This document shows positions 45,950 to 57,600 of a DNA stretch of 64,000 nucleotides, piece by piece (within the stretch, counting starts at the first letter, position 1; every line of letters starts with the position of its first letter). The notes beneath the pieces were generated by a model, which saw nothing but the letters and a program-made list of their open reading frames with translations, was not told the DNA's origin and did not search any database. Source of the DNA: Bettongia penicillata ogilbyi (Eukaryota > Chordata > Mammalia > Diprotodontia > Potoroidae); the NCBI GenBank assembly GCA_023548195.1, contig JAJHZJ010000577.1, positions 642,203-706,202 of the forward strand, given 5' to 3'. The translations under genes and the position numbers were made by a program.

Positions 45950-46195
45950 TGATATTTCTGTAACACCTAATATATGCCAGGTACTATATTAAGTGCTTTA
46001 GTTGTATTATTTTATCTGGTCCTTACAACAACCCCAGGAGGTAAGTGCTATCATTATTCCCATTTGAGGAACATAGAGGTTAAGTGACTTACCCAAGATC
46101 ATTCAACTAACGTGTCTGAGATCAGATTTGAACTCAGGTCTTCCTGACTCTAGGTCTGGCACTCTTACCACTTCATCATTGTAGCTACCTCTAAG
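45950..46195 (-). mobile_element. MIR/CORE-SINE, antisense
   Basis: 'gccaggtactatattaagtg', 'caacaaccccaggagg', 'ggttaagtgacttacccaag', 'gatttgaactcaggtcttcc', ending 'gtagctacctc'. Near complete. Confidence 0.85.
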
Positions 46196-46499
46196 GCATC
46201 TCACTTGTTCCCCTGTTCCTGCTCAATAACCCTGTCTACTTTTACTATCTTATTCACCACAGAGCTTGTCTTAAATATTTTTCTTCAAAGCCCCCTCTAT
46301 ATCCCTTCCCTAGTCCTCAGCTAATTTAGTAGGTACTGTAGTTTCCCAAATTCGTGGAAAAGGAAAAAAGAGATTATCTCTGGTCACATGCTCCCTCAGC
46401 TTTCCCATTTTATTCCTCATAATCTTTCAGCATCATTGTATAATCTCAGGTTTTTGTTGGGTCACCAAAGAGGCAAAACTATAACAAACATTTTCATAC

Positions 46500-46625
46500 T
46501 TTTTTGAAAACATTTAACATATGGTATTGCAGTTACAACAACCCTGTGCAATAGATACTTCAATTTTTATTATATCCATTTTACAAGTAACAAAACTAAG
46601 GCTTAGAGGGTTGTGACTTAGCCTA
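46500..46625 (-). mobile_element. MIR-like SINE fragment, antisense
   Basis: 'acaacaaccctgtgcaata', 'atatccattttacaagtaac', 'aaaactaaggcttagagg'. Middle part only. Confidence 0.6.
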
Positions 46626-46739
46626 TAATGAAACATAATATTGACCTAAAGCAGAAATTGGGACTATCCCTGCCTGGATCACAGGCTAGTTCTTTACAGG
46701 CTAGTCTAAGCTATTTTTTGCTTCCCTATTCTTCCTGTA

Positions 46740-47115
46740 GATGGATCAATCTCCCTACCTATGCCTCCAATGCCATCTCCTGACATAATTTCTAAGCAAA
46801 CTGTCTATATGTACCCTTGATCCTCTGCCTTCCTATATTCTCAGGCATATTGCAACCCCACCATCAGCCCCCCTCTTCAATCTTTTTTGTCTAATGCTTC
46901 CTATGCTGTAGCCTAAACACACACCATGTGTTCCCCACTATTTAAAAAAATTCTTCACTCTCCCTGCCCACCCCGTATCCCCTGAAGCTATCATCTTCTC
47001 ACAGTAGAACTCCTTAAAAAATGTTTACATTCACTGCTTCTAATTCTTCTCCTCTCATTCACTTGTCAATGCAGTTACAACCTCACCACTCAACTGAGAC
47101 TACTCTCTCCAAAAT
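46740..47115 (+). pseudogene. L2 LINE ORF2 relic (reverse transcriptase)
   Basis: In shifting sense frames the end reads KNVYIHCF, FFSSHSLVNAVTT and then LQPHHSTETTLSK (about 47077-47115). This matches the known L2 RT segment with (E)KAVYTRCLHFLSSHSLLNPLQSGF(R)PHHSTETALSK-type text, split here by frameshifts. Upstream to 46740 is compatible pyrimidine-rich L2 sequence. No intact frame remains. Confidence 0.7.
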
Positions 47116-47279
47116 AATAAACAGCATTTTACATTTTTAATTTAAATTTTTATTATGAACTTAACATCAATAAATGTTATCATTTCATATATAAAAATAG
47201 TAAAAACAATCTATTATGAAGTTAGTTAAGATAAAATTTAATTTAAAGTCTTACCAACAGTGCTCAACTTGTCTGTGTT

Positions 47280-47510
47280 CCCCTCTGAACACACTATGCA
47301 CATAATACATTATATATGTATATATACATATGCATCCATACATATACATACATACATATGTATATACAAACATACATTATACGTATTCAATATATTATGT
47401 GTATAGACATATGTTATATATTATATTATGAATATATGTATCATATATACATATGAAATATATATTATATAGTACACATATAGCCATTAAAACATGAGAA
47501 TATACATCTT
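47280..47510. repeat. (TA/CATA)n-rich low-complexity tract
   Basis: Alternating TATA, CATA and GTATA units with ATTATA interruptions. Confidence 0.85.
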
Positions 47511-47914
47511 AGCATATATACTTAGTGTTTCATCAACAATATTTCTTCTTCTATTATGTCACTATCACTTATTCATACACACACCTTTCCTCAAAGAAAA
47601 GATTCTCCCTTCTTAAAAGCCAGTATAATAAAGCAAAATACTCTGCTTTATGAAATGACTTGTAAAATATATCTTTCCCCAAAAGTGATTAGTCTTCTGT
47701 CTTCCTGCACATCCCCTAACAATTAAAAACATTTAAAAAATAACATGTTATATTTGTGAATTTGACCATGGTGGAGCAGAACACCAACTTTTTTTTTAAT
47801 ATTTCTATTTCTCTTATTTTAATTCAGAGAATTTTTTAAAAAAACACAGCTCCTGATAGCTTGTATTCAATACTTTGAAAATTACTTGTCCATTTGATTT
47901 TACCTTTTGTCTGT
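47511..47914. other. Unique sequence
   Basis: No gene or repeat family recognised. Confidence 0.4.
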
Positions 47915-48395
47915 TAGATTCAAACTATGCTCCAAACAGCACAACGCCAATGGACTGGCCATGTTGTTTAAACGCAAAACATATGCTCATCACAAAGACT
48001 ATTTTATGGAGAACTTTCATGGGGTAGGCAATCACATGTTGGTCAGAAGAAGTGATACAAGGACACTCTCAAGGTCTCTCTCAAGAACTTTGGGTTTGAT
48101 TGTGCAACATGGGATACACTGGCACAGGACTGCTAAACATTGTGTGCCCACATCAGAAAAGACGCTGTACTCTATGACCAAAGCAGAATTGAAACAGTAC
48201 AAAGGAAACATAGGATGTTCACATTTGGAGTAACCACCCCAAATGTTCACATGGACCATCTGTGCTCAGTCTGTGATAGAGCATTCCAAGCTCATATTGG
48301 TCTGGTCAACCACAGTAGTACACAATGAAACTTCTATTTATAATGATGATGTCATTTCGGTCTTTGAAAATGAAGGACAACCAACCAACCATTTT
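47915..48395 (+). pseudogene. LINE 3' end with C2H2-like C terminus, sense
   Basis: Same LINE family as 42606-43565, opposite orientation, 5'-truncated. Frames give WTGHVV, then QKK-stop-YKDTLKVSLKNF (48044-48085, where a CGA Arg codon has probably become TGA), then WHRT, then DQSRIETVQRKHR. It ends at 48263-48325 with CSVCDRAFQAHIGLVNH, a C-x2-C...H pattern in which the last zinc-ligand His is Gln. The 3' terminus ('gtctttgaaaatgaagg', 'acaaccaacc') matches the tails of the WSINE-like SINEs. Role: mobile-element protein, not functional here. Confidence 0.78.
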
Positions 48396-48419
48396 ATATG
48401 TTTAGGTATATGTATATCT

Positions 48420-50000
48420 GTATCAATTCCCTTTATGTTGGATATTAAATATCTCAGAAATGTACTGGTAAGATTTTCCCCGGTTAATTATTTCTCCTCT
48501 AATTGTAATCATGTGCAAAAGATTTTCAGTTTTACATAATTAAGATATACATTTTATCTCCTGCAATATTCTCTATCTCTGACTTGGTCAAGAATTCTTC
48601 CATATCCATATGGATTGTTTCCCAGTTTTCTGCTTTCTTTCTAACCTAGGATGCATTGGTATTGTTTATGCAAAATTCTTTTAATTTAATATAATCAAAA
48701 TTATTCATTTTATATCTCCTAAGTTCTCTTTTTTGGTCATTTTTTCCTTACTCCATAGATCTGACAGGTAAATTATTCTTTGCTCTCCTAATTTACTTAT
48801 GGTACCACCTTTTACATCTAAATCATTTACCTATTTTGATCTTATCTTGATACACAGTGTAATTTGTTTGATCTCTACCTAGTTTCTGCCATACTGTTTT
48901 TAATTTTCTCAAGTTTTTGTCAAATAGTGAGTTCTTTTCCCAGAAGCTAGGATCTTTGTACTTATCAAACACTAGATTACTATGGTCATTTATTACTGTG
49001 TCTTCAATACCTAATCGATTCCACTGACGCACCACTCTATTTCTTAGCAAGTACCAGATAATTGTGATGATTATTGTTTTATAATATACTTTGACAGCTG
49101 GTATGGATATGCCACATATCTTCACATCTTTTTTTTCATTAATTTCCTTGAAATTCTTGACCTATTGTTTTTTCAGATGAATTTTGTTATTATTTTCTCT
49201 AGCTCTGTAAAATCATTTTTGATAATTTAATTGGTATGGCACTGAGTAAGAAAATTAATTTAGGTAGACTTGTCATTTTTATTATATTGGCTTGGCTTTC
49301 CCATGGGCAGTTGAGATTTTTCCAATTGTTTAGATCTGACTTTATTTGTATGAAAATTGTTTTGAATTTGTGCTCATATAGTTTCTGAGTCTGTCTTGGC
49401 AGGTAGACTCCCAAGTATTTTATATTGTCTACAGTTATTTTAAATGGAATTTTTATTTCTATCTTTTCCTGCCAGACTTTGTTGAATATATAGGAATGCT
49501 ATTGATTTATATGAGTTTATTTTATATCTTGCAACCTTGCTAAAATTGCTAATAGTTTCCAGTGGTTGTTTAGTTGATTCTCTGGGATTCTCTAAATATA
49601 TCATCATAATATCTGAAAAGAGTGAAAATTTTGTTTCCTCATTGCCTATTCTAATTCCTTCCATTTCTTTTTTTTCTCTTATTTCTAAGAGAAAGGCTAA
49701 CATTTCTAATAGAATATTGAACAACAGTGGTAATAACAAGCATCCTTTCTTCACTCTTGATCTTTCTGGGAAGGCTTCTAGCTTCTTCCCATTACAGGTA
49801 ATACTTACTAATGGTTTTAGATAGATGCTATTTATTATTTTAAGAAAAGCTCCATTTATTCCTATGCCTTTCAGTGTTTTTAATAAGAATGGGTGCTGTA
49901 TTTTGTCAAAAGTTTTTTCTGCATCTCTTGAGACAATCATATGATTTCTCTAAGTATTTTTTTATTGATATGGCCAATTAATTTGATAGTTTTCCTAATA
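48420..50000 (-). pseudogene. L1 ORF2 relic: RT core to C-terminal region, antisense
   Basis: The 5'-truncated element starts inside RT near 50000. Open pieces on the minus strand are 49940-49440 (RDAEKTFDKIQHPFLLKTL, then IYLKPLVSITCNGKKLEAFP, then LPLLFNILLEML, then FSDIMMIYLENP), 49414-49199 (FIQIKSDLNNWKNLNCPW and LSAIPIKLSKM) and 49125-48823 (VKVYYKTIIITIIWYL, VRQWNRLGIED, HSNLVFDKYKD). The order is that of L1 ORF2. The catalytic FADD block is FSDI at 49619-49608, so the second Asp is lost. 48822-48420 continues with L1 C-terminal relics. Confidence 0.9.
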
Positions 50001-51722
50001 TTGTAACAACTCTACTTCCTCTTTTTAGGGAGACCAGAAATGACATTCCCTAGGATTTCAAGGGGGAAGTATTTAAAAAAGAGTTTGAAAAAAGGCCTAG
50101 ATACCAGGCTTCCCCAGGATCAAATCAAGTGTGATTACAGAGCTAAGAGGGGACCCAGCACAAAGAAAGAGTACAGGTGTTCCAGCACCCTTGAATCCAA
50201 TGTTGTATTCTTATTATTTTACAAATAATATTTTCAAGTTTTTGAAGATGTCTTATTTATTATTTTGGCTTTTACTAATCTACATAACTGATTTTTGAAA
50301 TATATGGCATCTTTTAGTTTTCATGAAATTAAATGAAATCTTCGACTAGAAACCTTTTTTTTTTTTCAAGCAAATCATAACCATGGAATTTAGAGTTCTT
50401 TCAGTAATACCTCAGATAACACCTTGTCTCTCAGACACTTATCATGTAATGTTATGCATTATAATTATTTATGCCTCATGTCTTTACTAAGTTATAGACA
50501 TCCATGGACAGAGATCATACCTTACTTAAACTTCTTGTTCAAAGTTAATTTGGGGTTTCTGTCAGTTATCAAAAGCCATAGGAGCTAGGAGCTAGCTATA
50601 CAGGCCTTTAAGATGCCCCTCTGGCCCCCAAGATCCTCTTTGAAGTTGTGAATAAGCTCCAACTACAAATCTATGATCTTAAGTCCTATCATTAAAAAGT
50701 TCCTCTGCTTCTCAGTTTTCCTCTCATCTATTCGACTTGGTTCAGTCATTTCATTTCTGTACCATAAAGTGGTTGTATCAACTTCAACTAGTATTTTGCT
50801 CTGCTTTTTTCCAATACATTGTATCTGATGTCTTAGTCCCTGCCCAGATCTCCTTTCCATTTCCTCCTCCCCAAATCATAAGGAGAAATGAACTATAGTA
50901 AACCCCAAGTTCCCCAAGTTTTAAGACTTCCCTATGTATGTAGATCAAAGACCCTCCATGCCTCCCAGTCATTCCTCACTCAGCTACCCTCTTCAAGTTT
51001 GTTTGTTTTCTGGAAATTTTAAGGTTAGATTAATCCCTTGCCATTCAACATTGATTGCCAAATAAGATTTCTTTTTTGGAAAAAAGTCTTTGAATGTGAT
51101 TTTTGAGAACAAGTAATCCTTTCTCATTGTACAAGAGAAAATGGAGAAGTAAGGAGAAAGGGCTTCCATATAGTTCTAGAGGTCAACCGAGTGACTGGGG
51201 TATTCCTCTTTGAAATTTTCCATTCTAAGAAGTGATGGAGAAGACATTTCTGTAAATTACCTCTTATAATCTTCCCCCTTCTTCTCAACATAGTATTTCA
51301 AAAATTAGCACAAATATAGAAAAAGAAAGCCCTAGTGGCATTAAAAACTAGGTTGCCATAGACAAATTAGAGGGTGATTACTAAACCAACTTTGTCACTG
51401 TAGAAACTAGGACACTTGGCCACCTTATCTAGAGTAACCACAGACAAACTGAAGCACCAATTTAAAAAGCCCATTTCACATTATCATAATAAAATACATT
51501 TAATAACATTGCACAATGATGATACAAAATTTTATGTGCCTCAGAAATGAATGGGTTGTGAAAGCTTTCAAAAAGTAAATGTTTGTGAAATTTAACCATT
51601 AATGAAATTTTGTATTTGTATTTGAAACCAAACAGCATTGAAAATAGGTCTCACTTCCTTGTCAAAATCTAACCCTCACTTTAGTATGATTGAGTACATG
51701 TTGAGGTTCAGAACAAAACCAT
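50001..51722. other. Unique sequence, no gene recognised
   Basis: No domain in any open frame (50040-50228, 50972-50663). A homopolymer T run lies at 50357-50368. The last bases before the HAL1 hold its target site. Confidence 0.45.
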
Positions 51723-51740
51723 AAGAAATCTGTTCTTCAG
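51723..51740. repeat. Target-site duplication, left copy, HAL1 at 51741
   Basis: aagaaatctgttcttcag here and aagaaatctgttcctcag at 54571-54588, 17 of 18 identical. Confidence 0.95.
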
Positions 51741-52429
51741 GGGGAGGAGCCAAGATGACAGAGTAGAATGACTCAGGTGTGCTAGCTCTGAATCCACAGC
51801 CCATAAATTTTCTGTAAAAAGAACTCCCCACAAATTCTGGAGCAGTGCAAGCCACGCAGAAACACAGTAGAAGAGATTTCCGTTCCAGAGAGCACAGGAA
51901 AGCTGTCCCCAGGGGTCCGTCGTGCACTGGACAGTGGAGCCCACCCCTGCACTGCCCTGGCTGCATGGTCCCAGAGGAGCAGATCCGAGCAGGCTTCAGG
52001 GATGGATTCTCCAGTGGCCACGAAGGTCTCTCCACCCACAGATGCTCCAGGTCAGTGAGAGAGACTTCTAGGCTGGCCGAGGGGGAATGGGGTGTCTCCA
52101 TGACTCGGGCCCCCTGGGAGGCAGTGGTGAAGGCAGCGGTGGAGGCAGCGGTAGAGGCAGTGGCAGCCCGGGACTCCCAGAGCAGGCAGGGGCTCGGGTC
52201 CATTACCAAAGGACTCCGCATAAAACCCCTGAGGGAACTGAGCCTGGGAGGTGGTACTGACCCCCACCTGAGAACCAGAACTTAAGCTCACATTGAATAG
52301 CAGCTGCTCCCACTGTGGAAAGCCCTGAGGCTGGGGAGCAGCATTTGAATCTCAGACCCCAAGCACTAGCTGGGTGGATCTAGGCAGGAGTGGAGAAGAA
52401 TCTCAGAAGGGAAGTAACTGCCTGGGAAA

Positions 52430-53528
52430 ATGCCCAGAAAAGGGAAGAAAAATAAGACCATAGAAAGCTACTTTCTTGGGGGACAGATGCTCCGACCTTT
52501 CATTTCTGATGACGAGGAACAATTCTTACCATCAGGGAAAGACGTGGAGGTCGGGGCCTCTCTATTCCAGACATCCAAGGTGATGTCCGGTGGGCTCAGG
52601 CCATGGAAGAGCTCAAAAAGGATTTTGAAAATCAAGTTAGACAGGTGGAGGAAAAACTGGGAAGAAAAATGAGAGAGATGCAAGAAAAGCATGAAAAATG
52701 GGTCAATACCTTGGTAAAGGAGACCCAAAACAATGCTGAAGAAAATAACACCTTGAAAAATAGGCTCACTCAATTGGCAAAAGAGGTTCAAAAAGCCAAT
52801 GAGGAGAAGAATGCTTTCAAAAGCAGAATTAGCCAAATGGAAAAAGAGGTTCAAAAGCTCACTGAAGAAAATAGTTCTCTCAAAATTAGAATGGAACAGA
52901 TGGAGGCTAATGACTTTCTGAGAAACCAAGAAATCACAAATCAAAGCCAAAAGATGAAAAAATGGAAAAGAATGTGAAATATCTCATTGGAAAAACAACT
53001 GACCTGGAAAATAGATCCAGGAGAGACAATTTAAAAATGATGGGACTACCTGAAAGCCATGATCAATAAAAGAGCCTAGACATCATCTTTCATGAAATGA
53101 TCAAGGAAAACTGCCCTGAGATTCTAGAACCAGAGGGAAAAAGAAGTATTGAAGGAATCCATCAATCACCGCCTGAAAGAGATCCAAAAAGAGAAACCCC
53201 TAGGAACATTGTGGCCAAATTCCAGAATTCCCAGGTCAAGGAGAAAATATTGCAAGCAGCTAGAAAGAAACAATTCCAGTATTGTGGAAATACAATCAGA
53301 ATAACTCAAGATCTAGCAGCTTCTACATTAAGGGATCGAAGGGTGTGGAATAGGATGTTCCAGAAGTCAAAGGAACTAGGACTCAAACCAAGAATCACCT
53401 ACCCAGCAAAACTGAGTATAATACTTCAGGGGAAAATATGGTCTTTCAATGAAATAGAGGACTTTCAAGCATTCTTGATGAAAAGACCAGAGCTGAAAAG
53501 AAAATTTGATTTTCAAACACAAGAATGA
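52430..53528 (+). pseudogene. HAL1 ORF1 (ORF1p-like RNA-binding protein), broken
   Basis: The start at 52430 (MPRKGKKNKTIESYFLGG) is supported by the equivalent ATG in the other copies. Order: a basic/acidic N terminus, a coiled coil encoded at about 52610-52920 (VEEKLGRKMREM, LAKEVQKANEEKNAF, ISQMEKEVQKLTEEN), an RRM-like part from about 52965 (ENVKYLIGKTTDLENRSRRD), and a C-terminal domain at 53200-53450 (AARKKQFQYCGNT, LAASTLRDRR, LKPRITYPAKLSIIL). It is interrupted by a frameshift near 52580-52592, another near 52955, and a stop at 53067-53069. It would therefore not give a full protein. In L1, this protein is an RNA chaperone of the retrotransposition particle. Confidence 0.92.
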
Positions 53529-53660
53529 GAAGCATGAAAAAGTAAACAGCAAACAGAAGTCATAAGGGACTTACCAAAGGTGAACTGTTTACATTCCTAC
53601 ATGGAATGACAATATTTGTAACTCTTAAAACTTTTCAGTATCTGGGTAGTTGGTGGGACC

Positions 53661-53750
53661 ACACACACACATACACACACATGCACGTGCGCACACACAT
53701 GTAAATATATGCACGCACATACACATACACACATGCACGCACATACCGAG
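53661..53750. repeat. (CA)n-rich array inside HAL1 3' UTR
   Basis: CA, CATA and CGCA units. It corresponds by position to the TG array at 34085-34142 in the antisense copy. Confidence 0.9.
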
Positions 53751-54570
53751 ACAGAGAGCACAGAGTGAATTGAATAGGATGGGATCATATCTTAAAAGAA
53801 ATTAAGGTAAACGGTGAGAGAGAAATGTATTGGGAGGAGAGAGGTTGAAATGGAATGGGGTAAATTATATCCCATTCAAGAGGCGAGCAGGAGACTTTTT
53901 AGTGGAGGGAAAAAGAGGAGAGCTGAGAAAAAAACATGAAGTTTACCCTCATCACATTCGACTAAAGGAAGGAATAAAATGCACACTCATTTGGGGATGA
54001 AAACCTATCTTACAATACAGGGGATAAGCAGGGTGGGGGGGGATGATGGAAGCGAGGGCAATGGGAGGAGGGAGCAATTTGAAGTCAACACTCTTGGGGA
54101 GGGACAGGATCAAAAGACAGAATAGAAACAATGAAGGGCAGGTTAGGATGGAGGGTAATTCAGTTAGTCTTACACAACACAACTATCAGGGAAGTCATTT
54201 GCAAAACTACACAGATAGGGCCTATATTGAATTGCCTGCCTTCCCAAAGGGAACGGGTGGGGAGGGAGGGATGAGGAGAAGTTGGAACTCAAAGATTTAG
54301 GTACAACTGTTGAGTATTGTTCTTGCTACTAGGAAATAAGAAATACAGTTAATGGGGAATAGAAAGTCATCTGGCCCTACAGGACAAAAGAGAAGATGGG
54401 GACAAGAGAAGGGAGGGATGATAGAAGAGAGGGCAGATTGGTGATAGGGGAAATTAGAATGCTTGGGGTATTGGGGTGGGGGAGGGGAGAAATGGGGAGA
54501 AAATTTGGAACCCAAAATCTTGTGAAAATGAATGTAAAAAGTTAAATAAATAAATCTATATTTAAAATAA

Positions 54571-54588
54571 AAGAAATCTGTTCCTCAG
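54571..54588. repeat. Target-site duplication, right copy, HAL1 at 51741
   Basis: One C/T difference from the left copy at 51723-51740. Confidence 0.95.
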
Positions 54589-55762
54589 ATTGTTCCTACT
54601 GAAAGGAAAATTCTAAATTCTATAGTCAAGAATTATAAGGGAAAAGTTTTATAACCCAAGGTTTCAAAATCTGAAAGGTGCTATATATTTTTAAGTTACT
54701 TATGTAGATAAAGACTAAAGCCACTAGTAAATAAAAAGTTTTCAAGAATTTTAAAAGATTATTTGTATAACAGAACTCAATCATTAGGTCTAGTTATCCT
54801 GGGATACTTGTACTTTCCCTCTTTACCGTGAGACTTCTCTCAGCTCTGGACCCATGATCACAGATAGGGTTTGGTCCTGTGGAGAAATGGTATCTATAAA
54901 GACAGGTTAAACTCTTTTGCATATTCTCTGGGCTTTAATACCTCTGCCCAAAAACCCTGAGAAAAATCCCTGTTGGTCTCCTAAGAGGGAGTAGAAAGGT
55001 ACTCAATGTACAATGTAAATAAAGAAATAGGTCAGCTATTCATTTCTGACATACAAAGGAAAGGCTTAATATATGAGACTCTTGGGAGTCTCTGATATTA
55101 ATCTGTCTGACACAAATATCAGCAGTAATGTAATATAACTAATTGTTAACCCAGCATTTGATGCTCACCTTGGCTTTGCACTGCCCATATAAATATCACA
55201 ACATCCATATTGCCTAAAAATCTATGTCAGAGGTTGGACTCCTCTTCCTGTCACTGGCTATCTTCTCCAAGAAATTCTGCAATAATTAAAGGAAGTGTCT
55301 CTTAAAGCTCAGTTTACACTAAGTGAAAACTCAAGAATTCCTAGTTACTTGAACTTACAATTCTGCCTCCATAGCTGGAAGCATCAATCCCAGGATCACT
55401 GGTCAATAAGCAAACAGCAGAAGTGTCAAAAGACCAAGGCTCAGGTTTGCCTTAGCTGAATATGTTCCTGCTGTTACATGTTCCATAGCTACCATATCAG
55501 CTGGGTAGAGGAATCATCCAATATCCTATCCTTCTTAGAGGGGCTCAAAAAGTTCTGATATGATCAGCTAATTAAAGAGAAAAGGAACAAAAAAAACTTG
55601 GAAGATGTCTCTCCTTTTTAACTAATGCAGCAATCCCACCTTTCTGATACTCTTAGGGCACATCGAACTAAATATCAGAGAGATTGTTTGGATACATAAT
55701 TTTGGGAGATATTGGCATAGAAATGGTAATTAAGATCATGGGAGCTGATGCAGTCAGTGAGA

Positions 55763-55817
<55 letters not shown>

Positions 55818-56277
55818 TATACATATATAAGAAGTAAATTCAGGATATAACTTTGAAAAACACAGTCTGAAAGCATAATTGGGATGATGATCCAACAAAG
55901 GAAAGTGAAAGTGATTAAATGGGTAAGATTCCAGCCAAAGGAAAATTCCCTAAAACCTATGTTGTAATTAGTGGACAGTGAGGATGTGCCCACTTCTTTG
56001 CACATTGACTGCTTCTCAGGGCCTTTTTCTCCCCTCAAGGGCCTTTGCCTGAAGATAATATAAAATTATATGTCTTCTGTTTCAAAATTAGAAGACTAAA
56101 GATCTCTCCTCTCCCATGTTCAAATCTGTCCCTCATATAGGCAATGGAGCATCTAGTAATCCAATTCCATCAATAAGGAGAGTCTTATGCAAATGAGCTT
56201 TGAGCAGGTAACACTAACATAATACTATGACACAGAGCAGAACAAATGCTTAATAAAATTTTGCTGATTAATTAGAA
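54589..56277. other. Unique sequence with a TA microsatellite
   Basis: No gene recognised. Open frames around 55668-56038 are created by the TA tract. Confidence 0.45.
55763..55825. repeat. (TA)n microsatellite
   Basis: Pure TA over about 45 bases, then CACA/TATA units. Confidence 0.96.
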
Positions 56278-57600
56278 AACTCCTAGGAATATTATAACCA
56301 AATTTCAGAGTTCTCAGGTCAAGGAGAAAATATTGCAAGCATCCAGAAGGAAATAATTCAAGTACTGTGAGAACACAATCACACAATCAAGATAACACAA
56401 GATCTAGCAGCTTCTACATTAGAGGGCCTAGAATATGATATTCCAGAGGTCTAAGGAGCTAGAATTAAAGCCAAGCATCACCTACCCAGCTAAACTGAGT
56501 ATAATACTTCAGGGGGAAAAAATGGTCATTCAGTGAAATAGAGGACTTTCAAGTGTTATTAATGAAAAGACCAGAGCTGAATAGAAAATTTGACATTCAA
56601 ACAAGAATCAAGAGAAGCATGAAAAGATAAACAGGAAAGAGAAATCATAAGGGACTTAACTGAAGTTGAACTGTTTACATTCCTATATGGAAAGGTCATA
56701 TTTGTAACTCCTGAGATTTTTCTCAGTATTGGGGTAGTTGAAGGGCTTATATCCATATAAACAGAACACACTGGATGAGGTGAATATGAAGGGATGATAT
56801 CTAAAAGAAAATTAAAGGTGAGAGAGGAATATATTGGGAGAGGGAAAAGGGGAGAAATAGAATGAGGTAAATTATCTCTCACATAAAATAGGCAGGAAAA
56901 AGCATTTTCAATGGAGGTGAAGAGGGGAGAGGTGAGAGGGAAAAAATGAACCTTACTCTCCTCAGATTTGGCTTAAGGAGGGAATAACATGCACACTCAA
57001 TTTGGCATGAAATCTGTCTTACACTACAGGAAAGTAGGGGAGAAGGGGAGAAGGGGGAATGAGGGAGATGGCAGAAGGGAAGGCAAATGGGGGATGGGAT
57101 AATTAGAAGTAAACACTTTTGAGGAGGGATAGGGTCAGGAGAGAGAGTAGAATAAATGGGAGTTAGATAGGATGGAGGGAAATATAGTTAGTCATCATGA
57201 CTGTTAGGGCCATATTTTGCATCACTACACATGTATAACCTATATCAAACTGCTTGTCTTTTCAGTGGGGATGTGTGGGAAGGGAGGAAGGGAGAGAAGT
57301 TGGAGCTCAAGGTTTTAAAGACAAATGTTAAAAATTGTTTTTACATGCAATTAGGAAATAAGACATATGGACAATGGGATATAGAAATCTATCTTGCCCT
57401 ATGGGAAAATGGAGTGGAGGGGGATGAGAGAAGAGAGAGGTGTGATAGAAGGGAGGGCAGATTGGGTTATGTGGTATTCAAAATACTCGTCTTGGGGTGG
57501 GCAGAGGGGAGAGATGGGGAGAAAATTTGGAACTCAAAATCTTGTGGAAATGAATGCTGAAAACTAAAAATAAATGAATTGATTTTTTAAAAAAGAAAAT
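56278..57600 (+). mobile_element. HAL1, 5'-truncated, sense
   Basis: Starts inside the ORF1 C-terminal domain ('caaatttcagagttctcag', 'gcagcttctacattaga', 'atcacctacccagctaaac') and continues through the 3' UTR ('gaactgtttacattcctat', purine-rich runs, 'cctatatcaaactgcttg') to the terminus 'gtggaaatgaatgctgaa' with an A-rich tail. It has diverged more from the 51741 copy than the 33261 copy has. No clear target-site duplication. Confidence 0.85.

Larger units (their letters stand above)
51741..54570 (+). mobile_element. HAL1 (half-L1), full length, sense
   Basis: About 2.83 kb between an 18-bp target-site duplication. It begins GGGGAGGAGCCAAGATGAC, almost the start of human L1. It has a GC-rich 5' UTR (51741-52429), ORF1 (52430-53528), and about 1.04 kb of 3' UTR that contains a CA array and purine-rich runs and ends 'tgaatgtaaaaagttaaata' with a short AAAT tail. 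No ORF2 is present. HAL1s are known L1 derivatives that keep ORF1 and must borrow L1 ORF2 protein. This is the best-preserved copy in the window and one of the youngest, judging by its duplication. Confidence 0.94.

Noticed and set aside
51676..52291. Frames of up to 181 residues on both strands
   Set aside because: These are HAL1 5' UTR sequence; the true ORF1 starts at 52430, as in the other copies.
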